This document shows positions 36,913 through 49,400 of a stretch of 64,000 nucleotides of DNA, in pieces. The stretch lies in assembly GCF_017352195.1 (NCBI RefSeq), contig NZ_CP071445.1:2790001-2854000 (forward strand), read 5' to 3'. Position 1 is the first letter of the stretch, and each line of letters opens with the position of its first letter. The notes below the pieces were generated by a model. It searched no databases. It was not told the origin of the DNA and was given only the letters and a program-made list of their open reading frames with translations. The DNA is from Sedimentibacter sp. zth1. Its GTDB lineage: Bacteria; Bacillota; Clostridia; Tissierellales; Sedimentibacteraceae. The translations under genes were made by a program, and so were the position numbers.

Positions 36913-39387
36913 GTGATATATAAGATTATACTGAGAAATGCTGTTAAAAAGAAGATTAGAACATGTCTGATAGTGTTAACATTGATGTTTGTTATGTGTA
37001 TAACATTTGTTACAATTGGAGCAAGCAATATTACAGAAAAGGTTGTACTTGAAACAAGCAAGAAATATTCGGGAAATTCTGATTATAAAATAACTGCAAA
37101 AGAAAAAAGTGATTATTTATCGTTTAATATAAATCAGAACAACAATTACGAATATATTATAGGATTTGTTGATATTAAATGTACCTATGAAAAAAATAAT
37201 GTATTAATGTTGCGTGGAGCAGAGCTTTTAGATGTTGAAAGAGTTTGGGAAATTAATAATTTGAATAAACAGATAGGTGATAGCTTTAATGGTAATGTAG
37301 CTATTGTTAGTGATTATTTTTTGGATAAATATAATATTACTGTTGGCAGTGAAATAACTGTAACAGTTAATGGAATTAATTCTAAACTAAAAATTATAGG
37401 AGCAATGAAACCAAAGGGGTTATTTATAAATGATGGTGAACTTGAATATGTGCTTGTTCCAAGAGATTATCTTCAAACAAGATTAGGTTATGATAATAGA
37501 GTAAATATAGCATTTGTTAAGGTGTATAATAATAATGAAAATTCATTAGCAGATTTAACAAATGAATATCCAGACTGTGAAGTTGAATATTCAATTATTC
37601 AAAGTAACATTGACACTGCAGTAAATATTCAGACGAGTACATACAAAATATTAAGTTTAATTGTTATAATTTTAAGCATAGTTATTATAATGTCAATATT
37701 TAAGGTCATTTCGTATGAAAGAATGGCTGACATAGCTATTATTAGAAGTCTTGGAGGTAATAAGAAAAGATGTAATAGGATTTTGATTTTTGAAGGTGTT
37801 TTTTATAGTCTGGTTGCAAGTGTTTTAGGAAGTATAGTTGAAATTGCTTCAATGTATGCCATTGTAAATGTAACAATGCCTGAAAGCCTTTCGAATTTAG
37901 ATATTACAATAAAATTTTTACCAATCCAATTTATTTTACCATGTATTATAACAATTGGGGTTGCGGTGATTTCGTGTATTATTCCTACTCTTCAAATAAC
38001 AAAAAGGTCTATTAAAAATCTTTTGTTTAAAATAGAGGAAAAAAAGAAAAGAAAGTTATCAAAAATAAAATTAATTATTAGTTTAATTTTTGTATTAATA
38101 CCACTAACATTTGATAGAAATCTAATTTCATCTAATAAAATGCTGTTTGAAATATTATTCATATCAATGCTTGTTATAGGATTTATTTTAGTAACAGAGT
38201 TTGTTGTTTATTTTTGTTGTGAGGCATTAAGATATATTTTTGGTAAGCTTTCTAAGGATATAGCTTATATTTCAATTCAAAATATAAAAAATAATGTTAA
38301 TTTTGTGACAGATATTAAGCTTTTAGTTGTCAGTCTTGCATGCTTTTTACTTACATTTTCAGTAGTAAATAATGTTGAGGATAACGTATCTGACTTATAT
38401 AGAGACAATGCCAAATTTGATGCTTTTGTATGGTATGAATCAAGTGAATCACAGTCAGATATTGAAAATTTAATTAACTCATCTGGTTATTCTTATAGAA
38501 TGTATACCTCGGATTTTAGTTATGGTCATGATATTTGCAATACAGAGTTTTCTTTTGAAAAGATACAAAGTGTTGATAGCACAATATATTATGAGTTTTG
38601 GAATGTAAATCTTTCTGAAAATATAGATGTTAATGAGTTATTAAGTAAGCTTAATAAAGGACGCAATATTATTATTACAAAAGTTATGCTTGAAAGATTA
38701 AATATTAATGTTGGTGATAGCATTGATGTTATGTTTGGAGATAAATGTATTTCGTATAAAGTAATTGGAGCGGTCGATTCTCTTAATAGTAATGGGAATA
38801 ATGGTTATATTTCAGATAAATATTTTTTTCAAGATGTTAATAGTGTTTATTATAAAGATACATCTTTATATAGTGAAGGAGATTCAAGTGAGTCGTTAAA
38901 AATGCTTAAAAATATTTTAAGCGAAAAAAAAGTTAAAATAATGTCCGTCGATGAAATGCAAAGTGAAAATTATGAATCTTACAGTGGAATTTATTTTATG
39001 CTTAAGGTTTTAACGGTAATGATTTTAGTTTTATGTTTAATAGGAATGACAAATAACAGAATAGTTAATTTTATTCAACGAAAAAAGCTATTTTGTATTG
39101 AACGCTCTATTGGAATGAGTAAGAAGCAATTAGCATTGATGCTTGTACTGGAAGCAATATCAAGCGGTTTTGTGGGTGGTATAATCGCAATGATTTTAGG
39201 AAATATGCTTATTTTAGTTGTTCCATATTTTATAAAATCCATTGGCCAAATTATGTCTATTAATATTTCCTTTATGCTATCCTGTATATGTGTAGGTTTG
39301 GGAGTGATATTATCAACGATTACTTCAATATTACTTGTACAAAAGAGCTTTAAGATAAGCATTATTGAGGAAATAAAACAAGAATAG
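36913..39387 (+). CDS. ABC transporter permease, FtsX/MacB-like (two fused units)
   Basis: An 824-residue membrane protein with the layout of two FtsX-type permease units: a helix near residues 15-33, an external MacB-like domain to ~240, three helices to ~370, then a second set from ~390 with another external domain (~500-680) and three C-terminal helices. Motifs such as YERMADIAIIRSLGGNKKR and FCIERSIGMSKKQLALML are the cytoplasmic coupling turns. It starts at GTG, eight bases after AAAGGAGG; the ATG nearby at 36909 is out of frame. With the ATPase and lipoprotein that follow it forms a likely mechanotransmission-type exporter or self-protection system for the cluster product. Confidence 0.87.
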   Translation: MIYKIILRNAVKKKIRTCLIVLTLMFVMCITFVTIGASNITEKVVLETSKKYSGNSDYKITAKEKSDYLSFNINQNNNYEYIIGFVDIKCTYEKNNVLMLRGAELLDVERVWEINNLNKQIGDSFNGNVAIVSDYFLDKYNITVGSEITVTVNGINSKLKIIGAMKPKGLFINDGELEYVLVPRDYLQTRLGYDNRVNIAFVKVYNNNENSLADLTNEYPDCEVEYSIIQSNIDTAVNIQTSTYKILSLIVIILSIVIIMSIFKVISYERMADIAIIRSLGGNKKRCNRILIFEGVFYSLVASVLGSIVEIASMYAIVNVTMPESLSNLDITIKFLPIQFILPCIITIGVAVISCIIPTLQITKRSIKNLLFKIEEKKKRKLSKIKLIISLIFVLIPLTFDRNLISSNKMLFEILFISMLVIGFILVTEFVVYFCCEALRYIFGKLSKDIAYISIQNIKNNVNFVTDIKLLVVSLACFLLTFSVVNNVEDNVSDLYRDNAKFDAFVWYESSESQSDIENLINSSGYSYRMYTSDFSYGHDICNTEFSFEKIQSVDSTIYYEFWNVNLSENIDVNELLSKLNKGRNIIITKVMLERLNINVGDSIDVMFGDKCISYKVIGAVDSLNSNGNNGYISDKYFFQDVNSVYYKDTSLYSEGDSSESLKMLKNILSEKKVKIMSVDEMQSENYESYSGIYFMLKVLTVMILVLCLIGMTNNRIVNFIQRKKLFCIERSIGMSKKQLALMLVLEAISSGFVGGIIAMILGNMLILVVPYFIKSIGQIMSINISFMLSCICVGLGVILSTITSILLVQKSFKISIIEEIKQE

Positions 39388-39397
39388 GAGGTTAGTT

Positions 39398-40069
39398 ATG
39401 AGTTTTGCAGTAGAAACCGTAAATTTGTGCAAGGAATATGGAAATGGTAATAATGTTTCTAAAATATTAAGAGGAATAAATCTAACTATTGAGGAAGCAA
39501 AATTTGTGTCAATCATGGGGCCCTCAGGTTCTGGGAAAAGCACATTGCTATATTTGATTGGAGGAATTGATACTATTACATCTGGTCAGGTAAAAATATT
39601 CGGTGAAGATATAAAAAATATGAACGATGATAAGAAAAGTATTTTAAGAAGGCGTGAAATAAGTTTTATTTTTCAATTTTATAATTTAATTCCAACCTTA
39701 TCTGTTATAGAAAATGTTATGCTTCCACTTGCTTTAGATAATAAAAAGTTAAAAGACTATAAGGAAAAAGCTGAAGAGCTTCTTGAGATTGTTGGATTAG
39801 AGGATAGAATTAAGTATATGCCTGCTGAGCTTTCTGGAGGGCAACAACAGCGAGTGGCAATAGCAAGAGCACTAATAAATGACCCTAAAATAATATTAGC
39901 TGATGAGCCAATAGGAAATCTTGATTCTAAAAGTGGTATAGATGTTTTGGAACTTCTAAAAAAAATAAATGAAGAAAAGAAAAAAACAATTGTGATGGTA
40001 ACACACTCAACTGAATCCAGTGAATATGCGAATATGAGAATTAACTTAAAGGATGGGAAAATTAGTTGA
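39398..40069 (+). CDS. ABC transporter ATP-binding protein, LolD/MacB type
   Basis: A 223-residue ATPase with Walker A GPSGSGKST near residue 44, Q-loop FIFQFYNLIPTLSVIENVML, signature LSGGQQQRVAIARAL, Walker B IILADEPIGNLDS and H-loop MVTHS. This is the LolD/MacB subfamily that pairs with FtsX-like permeases, here the gene ten bases upstream. Ribosome site GGAGG. No other partner permease of this type is in the window. Confidence 0.95.
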   Translation: MSFAVETVNLCKEYGNGNNVSKILRGINLTIEEAKFVSIMGPSGSGKSTLLYLIGGIDTITSGQVKIFGEDIKNMNDDKKSILRRREISFIFQFYNLIPTLSVIENVMLPLALDNKKLKDYKEKAEELLEIVGLEDRIKYMPAELSGGQQQRVAIARALINDPKIILADEPIGNLDSKSGIDVLELLKKINEEKKKTIVMVTHSTESSEYANMRINLKDGKIS

Positions 40070-40122
40070 TTTGAAGAGCAAATATTTGAAATAAATAAAA
40101 GTTTATGGGGAAGGAGTATTTT

Positions 40123-40746
40123 ATGAAAAAAACAAAGGTTATTGTATTAATTGCTTTAAGTTTGGCAATGTTAGTCGTAACTGCTTGTGATAATGGTAAA
40201 GAAGTAGAGCAGGAGGTAATAACTGCGAAAGAGGTGGATACTATAACATTTGATGGTACTGTTAAATCTAAAGAAGAAAAAACATATTTTTCATTAGATG
40301 TTGGTAAGGTATCAGCTATTAACTATAAGGTAGGAGAAATTGTTAAAAAAGGTGATGTGCTTATTGAATATACATGTTTGGACGATTCATCAAAATCAGA
40401 ACAGATTATTAGTGATATTGATGAGGGAGTAGTTACGAGTATAAATGTGGTCGAGGGTCAAGCTATTAACAATCAAGCTGCAATAATAACTGTTTCAGAT
40501 AAAAATCAGTATTGTATTATTTCAAATGTATTAGAAAATTTTGTAGTTGATATTTCAGTAGGGGGAAAAGTTAAAATAATTCCTAATGCAGATAAGTCAA
40601 AAGAGTACATTGGAACAATAAACAGTATTTCTGACACGGCGTATTTAAAAAATAATGGTGATACAGTTGTCGATGTAGAAATTTTAGTAGACAATATTGA
40701 TAGCTCACTGAAATTGGGTTATACAGTTAAAGTAAGTGTGGAATAG
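40123..40746 (+). CDS. Lipoprotein with HlyD/MacA-like (biotinyl-lipoyl) domain
   Basis: A 207-residue lipoprotein. The signal is KKTKVIVLIALSLAMLVVTA followed by Cys; lipidation at that Cys should hold it to the outer face of the membrane. The rest resembles a short periplasmic-adaptor-type protein: a hybrid motif AINYKVGEIVKKGDVLIEY and a second half VVTSINVVEGQAINNQAAII, as in MacA/HlyD lipoyl domains, but the coiled-coil hairpin is absent or very short. It completes a MacAB-like set with the two genes before it. The start at 40123 follows AAGGAG; an ATG at 40105 overlaps that site. Confidence 0.8.
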   Translation: MKKTKVIVLIALSLAMLVVTACDNGKEVEQEVITAKEVDTITFDGTVKSKEEKTYFSLDVGKVSAINYKVGEIVKKGDVLIEYTCLDDSSKSEQIISDIDEGVVTSINVVEGQAINNQAAIITVSDKNQYCIISNVLENFVVDISVGGKVKIIPNADKSKEYIGTINSISDTAYLKNNGDTVVDVEILVDNIDSSLKLGYTVKVSVE

Positions 40747-40747
40747 T

Positions 40748-42643
40748 ATGGAAAAATATTTTGGTATTGGTGTAGTTGCTTTATGTATAATTATTGGAGC
40801 AATATTTACTTTTCAAATAATGGTAGCTTTAATTGATATTTTTAAAAGGGAGAGGAAGTTCAAGCGAGGGATACTATCAAAACTTAAGACATTTGCTTGT
40901 GTTGGTTTATATACGCTTGTTGGATTAGCTACATTTTATAATATAAAACAGAGTGACCTTAATTTGTATTCAAAGATTAAGGAATACATTTTAGTAGTAT
41001 TTATTATTTATTGTATCTTTATTGTATATTATTTAATTACAAGCTGGTTTACTAAAAAAGAGCTTAGACTATTTTCTGTCATTTTAGTCGGATTATTAGG
41101 GTCTTTAGGTTATGCATTCATTATGTTTATAATAGATTTGGTTATACAAGGTAATACGAAAAATTATTACATATGGTATTTTATATTCGCTATGGTTACA
41201 TATATTTACGCACAAAAAATAACCAGAAGCAGTATAATTACATTTACAAATAATAAGGTATGCGATTTTAGAAAAAAGCTTTTTGATCTTGTTCTTAACA
41301 CTTCTCACGAAAAGCTTGAAAATACTGATGTTGGAAGAGTATATACTTGTATTAACAATGATATGGAAATATTAAGCAGCTCGATGAGGGATGTTGTTAC
41401 TGTAATTACTAATATATTAACAATTGTAGTTTGTTTTATATACCTTGCGATATTAAGCTTGAAGTGTTTTATTTTTGCAATAATATTTGTTATTGTATCA
41501 TTTTTACTACAGCTAATTTATGTTAGATTTCAGGAAAAAATTTTTTCATTACTTATGAAAATACAGCATAAAGTATATAATTTTTTAGATTCATTAATTA
41601 AGGGGCACAAGGAATTGGCTATTAATAGTTTGAAAAAGAAAGAATTTATTGGTGATGTGTACGAAGTTAACGGACAGTATATGAAGACAAGGATTTCAGC
41701 TGAAAATAAAATGACAAATATATTTGTTTTAGGACAAAGTCTTTTGTATGTAGTTATTGGGTTAGTAATATTTATATTTCCGATAATATTTAATGATGTT
41801 GATAGTCAAGTTCTTCAGTCGTATGCTTTAATTTTCCTATTTATAATTAGTCCAGTAAGTTACCTTGTGGATTTAGCTCCAAGAGCTATGCAAGCCAAAG
41901 TAAGCTATTTTAGAATTAAAGAAATTATTTCAGAGCTTCAGATTAATGCTAACTCAATTAATCAAATTGATATAGAGTATCAACATAATGTTAATAAAAT
42001 AGAACTTAAAAATGTTACTTATGCATACAAAAACAATTCTGATGAAAGTAGCTTTAAAATAGGGCCAATTAATTGTGATATTGAAAGCAATAAAATTAAT
42101 TTTATAATTGGTAGTAATGGTAGTGGTAAATCTACGCTCGTAAAAGTGATTACAGGTCTTTATGAAGAGAACGAGGGCGAAATACTAATAAATGGGAAAA
42201 AAGCTTTAGCAACTGAAAGATGTGAATTATTCTCTGCAATATATAGTGATTATTATTTATTTAAAAAGCTGTATGGAATGAATATTGAGGGTAAAGAAGC
42301 AGAGATTGATTATTATTTAAAGCAACTTAGAATTGATGATAAGATAAAAATAAACAATAAAGAGTTGTCTACAATTGAATTATCAAGTGGTCAGAGGAAG
42401 AGAATAGCATTACTGCTTTGTTATCTTGACAATAAGGATATATATGTATTTGATGAATGGGCTGCTGACCAAGATATTATTTTTAGAGATTTCTTTTACA
42501 AGAAATTGCTGCCTCAGATGAAAGAAGAAGGGAAAACTATTATAGCTATTACACATGATGATAGATATTTTGATATTGCTGATAATATTATTTGTATGGA
42601 CATGGGCAAATTGACTGAGGAGAAAAGTATATGGAAAAAGTAA
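40748..42643 (+). CDS. Cyclic-peptide-type ABC exporter (PvdE/SyrD family)
   Basis: A 631-residue protein with an enlarged membrane region: about four helices in the first 150 residues, then six more typical of exporter half-transporters, and a C-terminal ATPase. Walker A is IGSNGSGKSTLVKVI near residue 455, the signature is IELSSGQRKRIALLLCYL and Walker B is IYVFDEWAADQD. The EWAADQD ending is characteristic of PvdE/SyrD-type exporters of lipopeptides and peptide siderophores. It probably exports the product of the NRPS/PKS line encoded downstream. The ATG follows the previous stop by one base, and its end overlaps the thioesterase gene by 13 bases, so translation is coupled at both ends. 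Confidence 0.9.
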   Translation: MEKYFGIGVVALCIIIGAIFTFQIMVALIDIFKRERKFKRGILSKLKTFACVGLYTLVGLATFYNIKQSDLNLYSKIKEYILVVFIIYCIFIVYYLITSWFTKKELRLFSVILVGLLGSLGYAFIMFIIDLVIQGNTKNYYIWYFIFAMVTYIYAQKITRSSIITFTNNKVCDFRKKLFDLVLNTSHEKLENTDVGRVYTCINNDMEILSSSMRDVVTVITNILTIVVCFIYLAILSLKCFIFAIIFVIVSFLLQLIYVRFQEKIFSLLMKIQHKVYNFLDSLIKGHKELAINSLKKKEFIGDVYEVNGQYMKTRISAENKMTNIFVLGQSLLYVVIGLVIFIFPIIFNDVDSQVLQSYALIFLFIISPVSYLVDLAPRAMQAKVSYFRIKEIISELQINANSINQIDIEYQHNVNKIELKNVTYAYKNNSDESSFKIGPINCDIESNKINFIIGSNGSGKSTLVKVITGLYEENEGEILINGKKALATERCELFSAIYSDYYLFKKLYGMNIEGKEAEIDYYLKQLRIDDKIKINNKELSTIELSSGQRKRIALLLCYLDNKDIYVFDEWAADQDIIFRDFFYKKLLPQMKEEGKTIIAITHDDRYFDIADNIICMDMGKLTEEKSIWKK

Positions 42644-43338
42644 AGCTTTTTTGTCTTCCTCATGCAGGAGCTTCTTCATATTATTATCTTCCTTTTAAAA
42701 AGTATTTTCAAAATGTTGATGTAGTACTTATTGAACTTAAGGGTAGAGGGAAAAGATTTAATGAACCCTTTTATACATCGTTTGAAGATGCTGTTAATGA
42801 TATTTATTCACAGATTAAGAGCGAATGTATTGGTGATTATGGAATATTTGGACATAGTATGGGAAGCTGGCTTGCTTACGAATTGTATTATAAATTATTA
42901 GAGAATAATCATGTTCTTCCTAAATGCATGTTTTTTTCTGGTCGTGAGGCACCAAATGATAATATAGATAAAATTGATTTTACCAATTTTTCAAATGAAG
43001 ATTTTGAAAAATATTTAAAAGGAATGGGCGGAATAGAGGAATTATCTAATATGAATGAAAATCTCACAAAAGTTTTTTATGAAATAATTCGGGCAGATTT
43101 TAATATTATTAGTAATTATGATTATCAAGAGTACAGTGAAAAGATTAAATCACCAGCTGTAATTATGTCTGGAACAGAAGATGAGGGAATTAATTTTAGA
43201 AAGCTTACAAAGTGGAGTAGTCTTATTGAAGATAAAGTTTCATATACCAGTTTTAATGGAAGCCATTTTTATATGACAAATTCGTGGGACAAACTGTCTA
43301 AAACAATTGAAGATAATCTTGTTAAAATTGATGAATAA
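42631..43338 (+). CDS. Type II thioesterase
   Basis: A 235-residue alpha/beta-hydrolase thioesterase that clears wrong or stalled acyl groups from carrier proteins. Motifs: KLFCLPHAGASSYYYLPFKK at the start, ELKGRGKRFNEP, nucleophile GIFGHSMGSWLAYEL near residue 77, acid in MSGTEDEGINFR and histidine in FNGSHFYM. This matches GrsT/SrfAD-type enzymes. Its ATG lies inside the end of the exporter gene. It is separated from the giant synthase by 79 bases with no clear terminator. No C-terminal thioesterase domain is seen in the synthases within the window, so product release must occur further downstream. Confidence 0.93.
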   Translation: MEKVKLFCLPHAGASSYYYLPFKKYFQNVDVVLIELKGRGKRFNEPFYTSFEDAVNDIYSQIKSECIGDYGIFGHSMGSWLAYELYYKLLENNHVLPKCMFFSGREAPNDNIDKIDFTNFSNEDFEKYLKGMGGIEELSNMNENLTKVFYEIIRADFNIISNYDYQEYSEKIKSPAVIMSGTEDEGINFRKLTKWSSLIEDKVSYTSFNGSHFYMTNSWDKLSKTIEDNLVKIDE

Positions 43339-43417
43339 TTATCATATGCGAGTAGATATTTTCGAATTTTATAAAATAATTTGTAGTTGATAGCCGCTTT
43401 TAAAAAAGGAGGATAAA

Positions 43418-46400
43418 ATGTTAGATAATTTAGTTGAATATTTTAAGAAAGCATGCAGTACTGATAAAGGGGTATATTTCATAAAAGATATTGAGAATAA
43501 TTATGAATTTATATCATATAAAGAATTGTATTTGGAAAGTATTAAAAGCTTGAATTTATTATATACAAAGGGAATTAATAGCGGCGATACATTAGTATTT
43601 TTGACTGATGATAATAAAATTTTTATGAAATATTTCTGGGCTGCATTCATGGGGAAAGTATTAGTTGTTCCATTAAAACTTGGGGATAAATCTGAAGATT
43701 TTGAAAGATTAGAAAATGTTATTAAAAAATTTGAAAATGTTCATATTCTAATTGATGAAAATATGTATGGAAAGGTGAAAAATTATTTTAGTGATAACAA
43801 TAGAAATGATATTGTATTAGATAATGAACCCTTAATTGTTGAACAAATAATAAATAAAGAAAAGCTTTGCTATGAAAAATTACAAAAAGGTGAAATGAAT
43901 TCATTGTTTTCATGTGATGAAGAATATGGTTATGTTAGTAAAGCTAAAATTGATGGTAGTGATGTTGCTATTATACAGTTTTCATCGGGTTCAACTGGAA
44001 CTCCAAAAGGAGTTATTTTGACACATAAGAACTTGGTATGTGGAGTCGATGCTATTATTTGCGGTTCTGATGGTCGACAGGATGATACATATATGAGTTG
44101 GTTACCGTTAACCCATAATATGGGGTTAATTGGTATGCATTTTACCCCAATTATGAGTAAAACTAATCAGATATTTATGCCTACTAATCTATTTTTTAAA
44201 AATCCATTATCGTGGTTTTTTATCATTAACAAATTTAGAGTGTCAAGAATTGCTGGCCCAAATTTCGTTTATCGGATATTAATAAAGCTTCTGCGACAAC
44301 ATAAAATCACAGGGGTCGATTTGTCATGTATAAAAGAGATTTATAATGGTTCAGAGCCTGTTTCAATGGAATTAATACGTCAATTATATGATGAATTAAA
44401 AATATATAATTTGAAAAAAGAAGCTTTGTATCCGGTTTATGGTATGGCGGAAGCTACTTTAGCAGTAACCTTTCCACATCCTTCAACTGAACCACAAGGT
44501 GTTATAATAAATAGAAAAAGCTTGTCAATTGGTGATAAGGTTGAGATATTATCTTCTATTAATGAGGAAAATGCTGTTGAGTATGCAAAGCTTGGATATC
44601 CATTAAAGTATTGTGAATTAGTTATCCTTGATGAGAACGAAAAAAAATTGGAAGATGGATATGTTGGAATAGTTTATTTAAAAGGCGAAGTAATTACAAG
44701 AGGTTATTATGGCGATGATAATAGTGTTTATAATAAAGATGGATGGTATTGTTCAGGAGATGTTGGATTTATTATAGATGGTCAGCTTGTAATTTCTGGG
44801 AGAAAGAAGGATATAATTTTTTCGTGTGGACAAAATTTTTATCCTGTCGATGTAGAAAAAGTTTGCTGTGGTAATATGAATATAGAGTCGGACAAGCTGG
44901 TAGTTTGTGGATTTTTTAATGAAGTATCAAATAAGGATGAAATGGCAATTTTCATAGTTTCTGATTTGGATGATAAAGATTTCTTAATAATAGAAGAAAA
45001 AATTAAGAATATTACATTTATAAAGTTAGGAGTAGCTGCTGATAGGGTTGTTAAGGTAAAAGAAATTCCCAAATCAGCTGGAGCTAAAACTGCTCGATAT
45101 AAATTGATTGAAAAAATTAAGCAACAAATTTATGAAGAAAAAGTTTTAGAAGATACTAATAAACAAATATCTAATGCCAATAAGAATGATACAATTGTTA
45201 ATAGTTGTAATTATAATAAAACAGAAGAGACAATATTAAAAGTATTAAAAACGATTGTTGGAATAAATGATATTAATATTGAAGACAATTTGTTTGTAAT
45301 GGGTATATCTTCAATTATGGCATTTAATTTATTTGATAAATTAAGTGATTTGTTCCCAGACAAAATAAATTTTGAAGATTTATATACATATTCTTCAATT
45401 AAAGAGTTAGCACAGTTTATTGATAGTAAAGAAGAAAATGTTGCTAAGGTAGATGAGGAGAGTAAAAATAACTTTACTAATGATACAGATATTGCAGTAA
45501 TTGGTATAGCTTTAAATACCCCAGCTGGAAATAGTATTGAAGAATATTGGGATAGTATAAAAAATAATGAAGACTGTATTAAAAAATTATCTAAAACTCG
45601 TTGTAATGATATTGCTGATGTTATAAGACATAAAAATGAAGAATGTGATTTTGATTTTATAGAAGCTGGTTTTCTTGATAATATCGATTTATTTGATAAC
45701 GAATTTTTCAATATTAGTGAAGAGGAAGCTTTATTAATGAGTCCAAGTGTAAGAATGCATCTTGCTGTAATGTGGCATTCTTTAGAGGATGCAGGTTACA
45801 CAGAAGCTTCTGTACATGGGCAAAATATTGCAGTTTATACGGGAATGGTTACTGATGCTCAGGTTTATGAGTATAGAGAATTTCTTAAAGCATATGATAA
45901 ATCAAAGTTGCCTATTGCAATATCAGGTAATTTGTTGCCTATGTTACCTGCAAGATTAGCATATTATTTAAATCTAAAGGGAACGGCAATGCTTATTGAT
46001 ACTGCGTGTTCGTCTTCGAGCTCAGCAATTGTTCAAGCATCAAATGCTCTTAAAGCAGGAGATTGTAAGGCGGCAGTTGTTTCCGGTGGTAGAATAGTTT
46101 ATTCACCTTTTAATGATAGTAATGAATTTATCGGAATTGAATCTATGGATTATAGAACACGTTCGTTTGATGATAAAGCAGAGGGTACAGCTTACGGAGA
46201 AGGTGTATTCTCAATAGTGCTAAAAAAATATAGCGATGCAATAAAAGATAATGATAGAATTTATGGTGTAATAAAAGGATATGCATCTAATCAAAATGGT
46301 TTAACATCTATGGGGATAACTGCACCGAGTGTACATTCACAAGCACAGGTAATTAGCCAAGCTATTAAAAATGCAAATATAATGTGTGAGGATATTCAAT

Positions 46401-49400
46401 ATTGTGAAGTGCATGGAACAGGGACGCCAGTAGGAGATTATTTTGAAATAGCAGGAATACGAAAGGCATTTAGGAAACAATCTAAGAAATATGGATTTTG
46501 TGCAGTTGGTTCTGTTAAATCCAATATGGGGCATTCATATGGAGCAGCAGGCTTAGCTTCTGTAATAAAGTGCCTTTTGTCGATGAAGAATGGATATATT
46601 CCACAAATGGCAAATTTTATAAAGCCTAGTAAGAGAATTAATTTTGTTAAATCTCCTATATATGTTAATACAAAATTGAAAAAGTGGGAATCAAAGGATA
46701 AGAAAATAAGTATTGTTAACTGTTTTGGGATAAGTGGAACAAATTGTAGTATCGTTTTAGAGGGCGCAGATGATTGTAATAAAGTTATAAAAAATCAAAA
46801 TAGAGTAAGAATGTTTGCTTTTTCTGCAAAGAGTGAAAATGCCTTAACAGAGCTTATAAAAAAGTATTTGAATATAATAGATGATTCAAAGTTGAGTATT
46901 GACGATTTGAGTTATTCATTGATGGTAAGAAGAAACCAATTTAAATATAGGATTATTATTTTGGCTGAAAGTCAGGATGAATTAATTCTTAAGCTAAGGC
47001 AAATTTTGAATAAAGGAAAGAAAAGTATATTTGATTTTTGTGATAATCAATCGATTTTTAGTGGAATTGCTAATGCAAAGAAAACTGAAGAAATAACAGA
47101 GCTTATTAGTTTATATCAAAAAAATAAGGACTCTGTGTATTTAAATATTATATGTAAAAAATATTGTGAAGGATATGAGGTTGAATGGCAAAGATTTTTT
47201 GATGCTTCAGTTAATTACATATCATTACCGCTATATACATTTGAAAAAAAGAGGTTATGGATAAATAATAATGAGATTAATAGAGTATTCAACAAAAAAA
47301 CAGAAATAGATTGTAATACCTTTAAAGTTGAAAGTAATTCTAAACAAGAAATTACAGAGCTGGAAAAAAATATTGGAGAATGTATTTGTAAAGTGATAAA
47401 AAAAAGCCATATAAATATTGATGATAACTTGTTTATGATAGGTATTAATTCAATAATGGCAATGAAGTGTATTAATTATATTAACAGTATGTATAATGTT
47501 GATATATCAATAATAACTTTATTTGAGTATGACACAATAAAAAAAATATCAGAGTATATTAAAAATGCGACACAAAATAAAGATGTTATGTTTATTACAA
47601 AAGCAGATGAAAAGTATTATTATGATTTATCAAAGGCTCAATTAAGGATATATTTACAGGAGAAGATTAAAAGAAATAGCAAGGAAAATATATTGCGTGG
47701 AGCATACATTTTATCGGGTAAAATTGATATAAATAAACTTGAAAATGCGATAAATCAGATTTTACTCAGAAATAGTATTCTTAGGACAGCTTTCGTTGAG
47801 GTTAAGGGCATTCCAAAGCAGGTCATTTTAGATAAATGTATATGTCATGTTGAAACAGGACTTATGGAGGGAACGATAGATGATGAATTTGATAGCTTTA
47901 TTGAAACATTTGATTTAGCTAATCCTCCATTTATAAAGGTTAAAATATTAGATATGCTTGATGGAAAACAAATATTTATGTTATATACCCATCATATTAT
48001 TTTTGATGGTATATCTGTTAATCAATTCATTAGTGAGCTTAACAGATTGTATTTAGGAGAAGATGTCGCATATGAAAAGTATTCCTACGTTGATTATTCA
48101 GAGAGCATGGAATTGTTTTATAAAACTGATAAATATCTAAGTCAGGAAAAGTATTGGCTTGAGGAATATTCTTCTGGAATCATAAGGTCAAATCTCTCAA
48201 AAACATACGATAAATGCAGATATACAGTTGATGATAAAGCAGAAAAATACTATTTTAGCTTTGATAGTGAGCTTAGTAATAGAATTAATGAAATTGCAAA
48301 AAAAAATGGTTTTACATCATTTATGCTATTATTTACTGCAATTAACATATTAATTTATAAGTATTCAAATGATCAAGATGTTTGTATTGGTGTTCCATAT
48401 GCATCAAGAAAATCTGCACAAATTGAAGATATGCTTGGTGTATTTATTAATACTCTTGCAATTAAGTGTAAGATTGCAAAAAACATGAGTGTTAAGGAAT
48501 TATTTGAAATTGTTAAGAAAAACTGTATTGGTGCTTTTAATAATGCGGATTATGGATATGAAGAATTAGTTTACAGATTAAATTCAAATAGAGATTTAAG
48601 TGATAATCATCTATTTAATGTAATGTTTATTTTCCAAAATATGAGTAAATGTAATTTAAGATTTAATGACATTGAATGTGAGGAATATAATTTAAACAAA
48701 TCAACTGCAAAAGATGATTTGACCTTCGAGTTATTTTATATTGATGGTATATATAAAGGCAATATTGAATATAAGTCTGAATTAATGAGCGAAAATTACA
48801 TTAAAGATATGTTTAAGCATTTTTCTAATATTTTGACTGAGGTTACTAATGATGAAAATATCTTAATTAAGGATGTTTCAGTAATTAATAATGAGGAAAT
48901 TAAAAATCTTTTGTTGCTTGGAAGTGGTAATAAAACTGATATAAATAAAACTATTATTGATATGTGGTATGAAAATATAAATCATACTGATAATCCTGCT
49001 ATAATATTTCATAATAAGTCTGTATCGTATAATGATTTGGAAATAATGTCAAATATCATTGCAGAGTATTTAAAAAATAAATATTCTGATAAATGTATGG
49101 TTATACCTGTTTTAATGCATCGTAGTGAGTTCTTAATTGCAACGTTATTTGGAATATTAAAAGCTGGTGGAAGTTATATACCATTAGACCCAGAGTATCC
49201 TGAAAGGCGAATAAAATATATAATTGACGCTGTTGATGCAGAGTTGGTATTGACTGATAAAAATGTTAAGTATGAATTTGAAAATGTAAATAGTATATAT
49301 ATTGAAAAGATATTTGAGGAGAAATTATTAGATGAATCAAGTGGGTTAAAAGTTAATAACTCTAATATGTCTGATGTAGGATATACTATTTTCACTTCCG

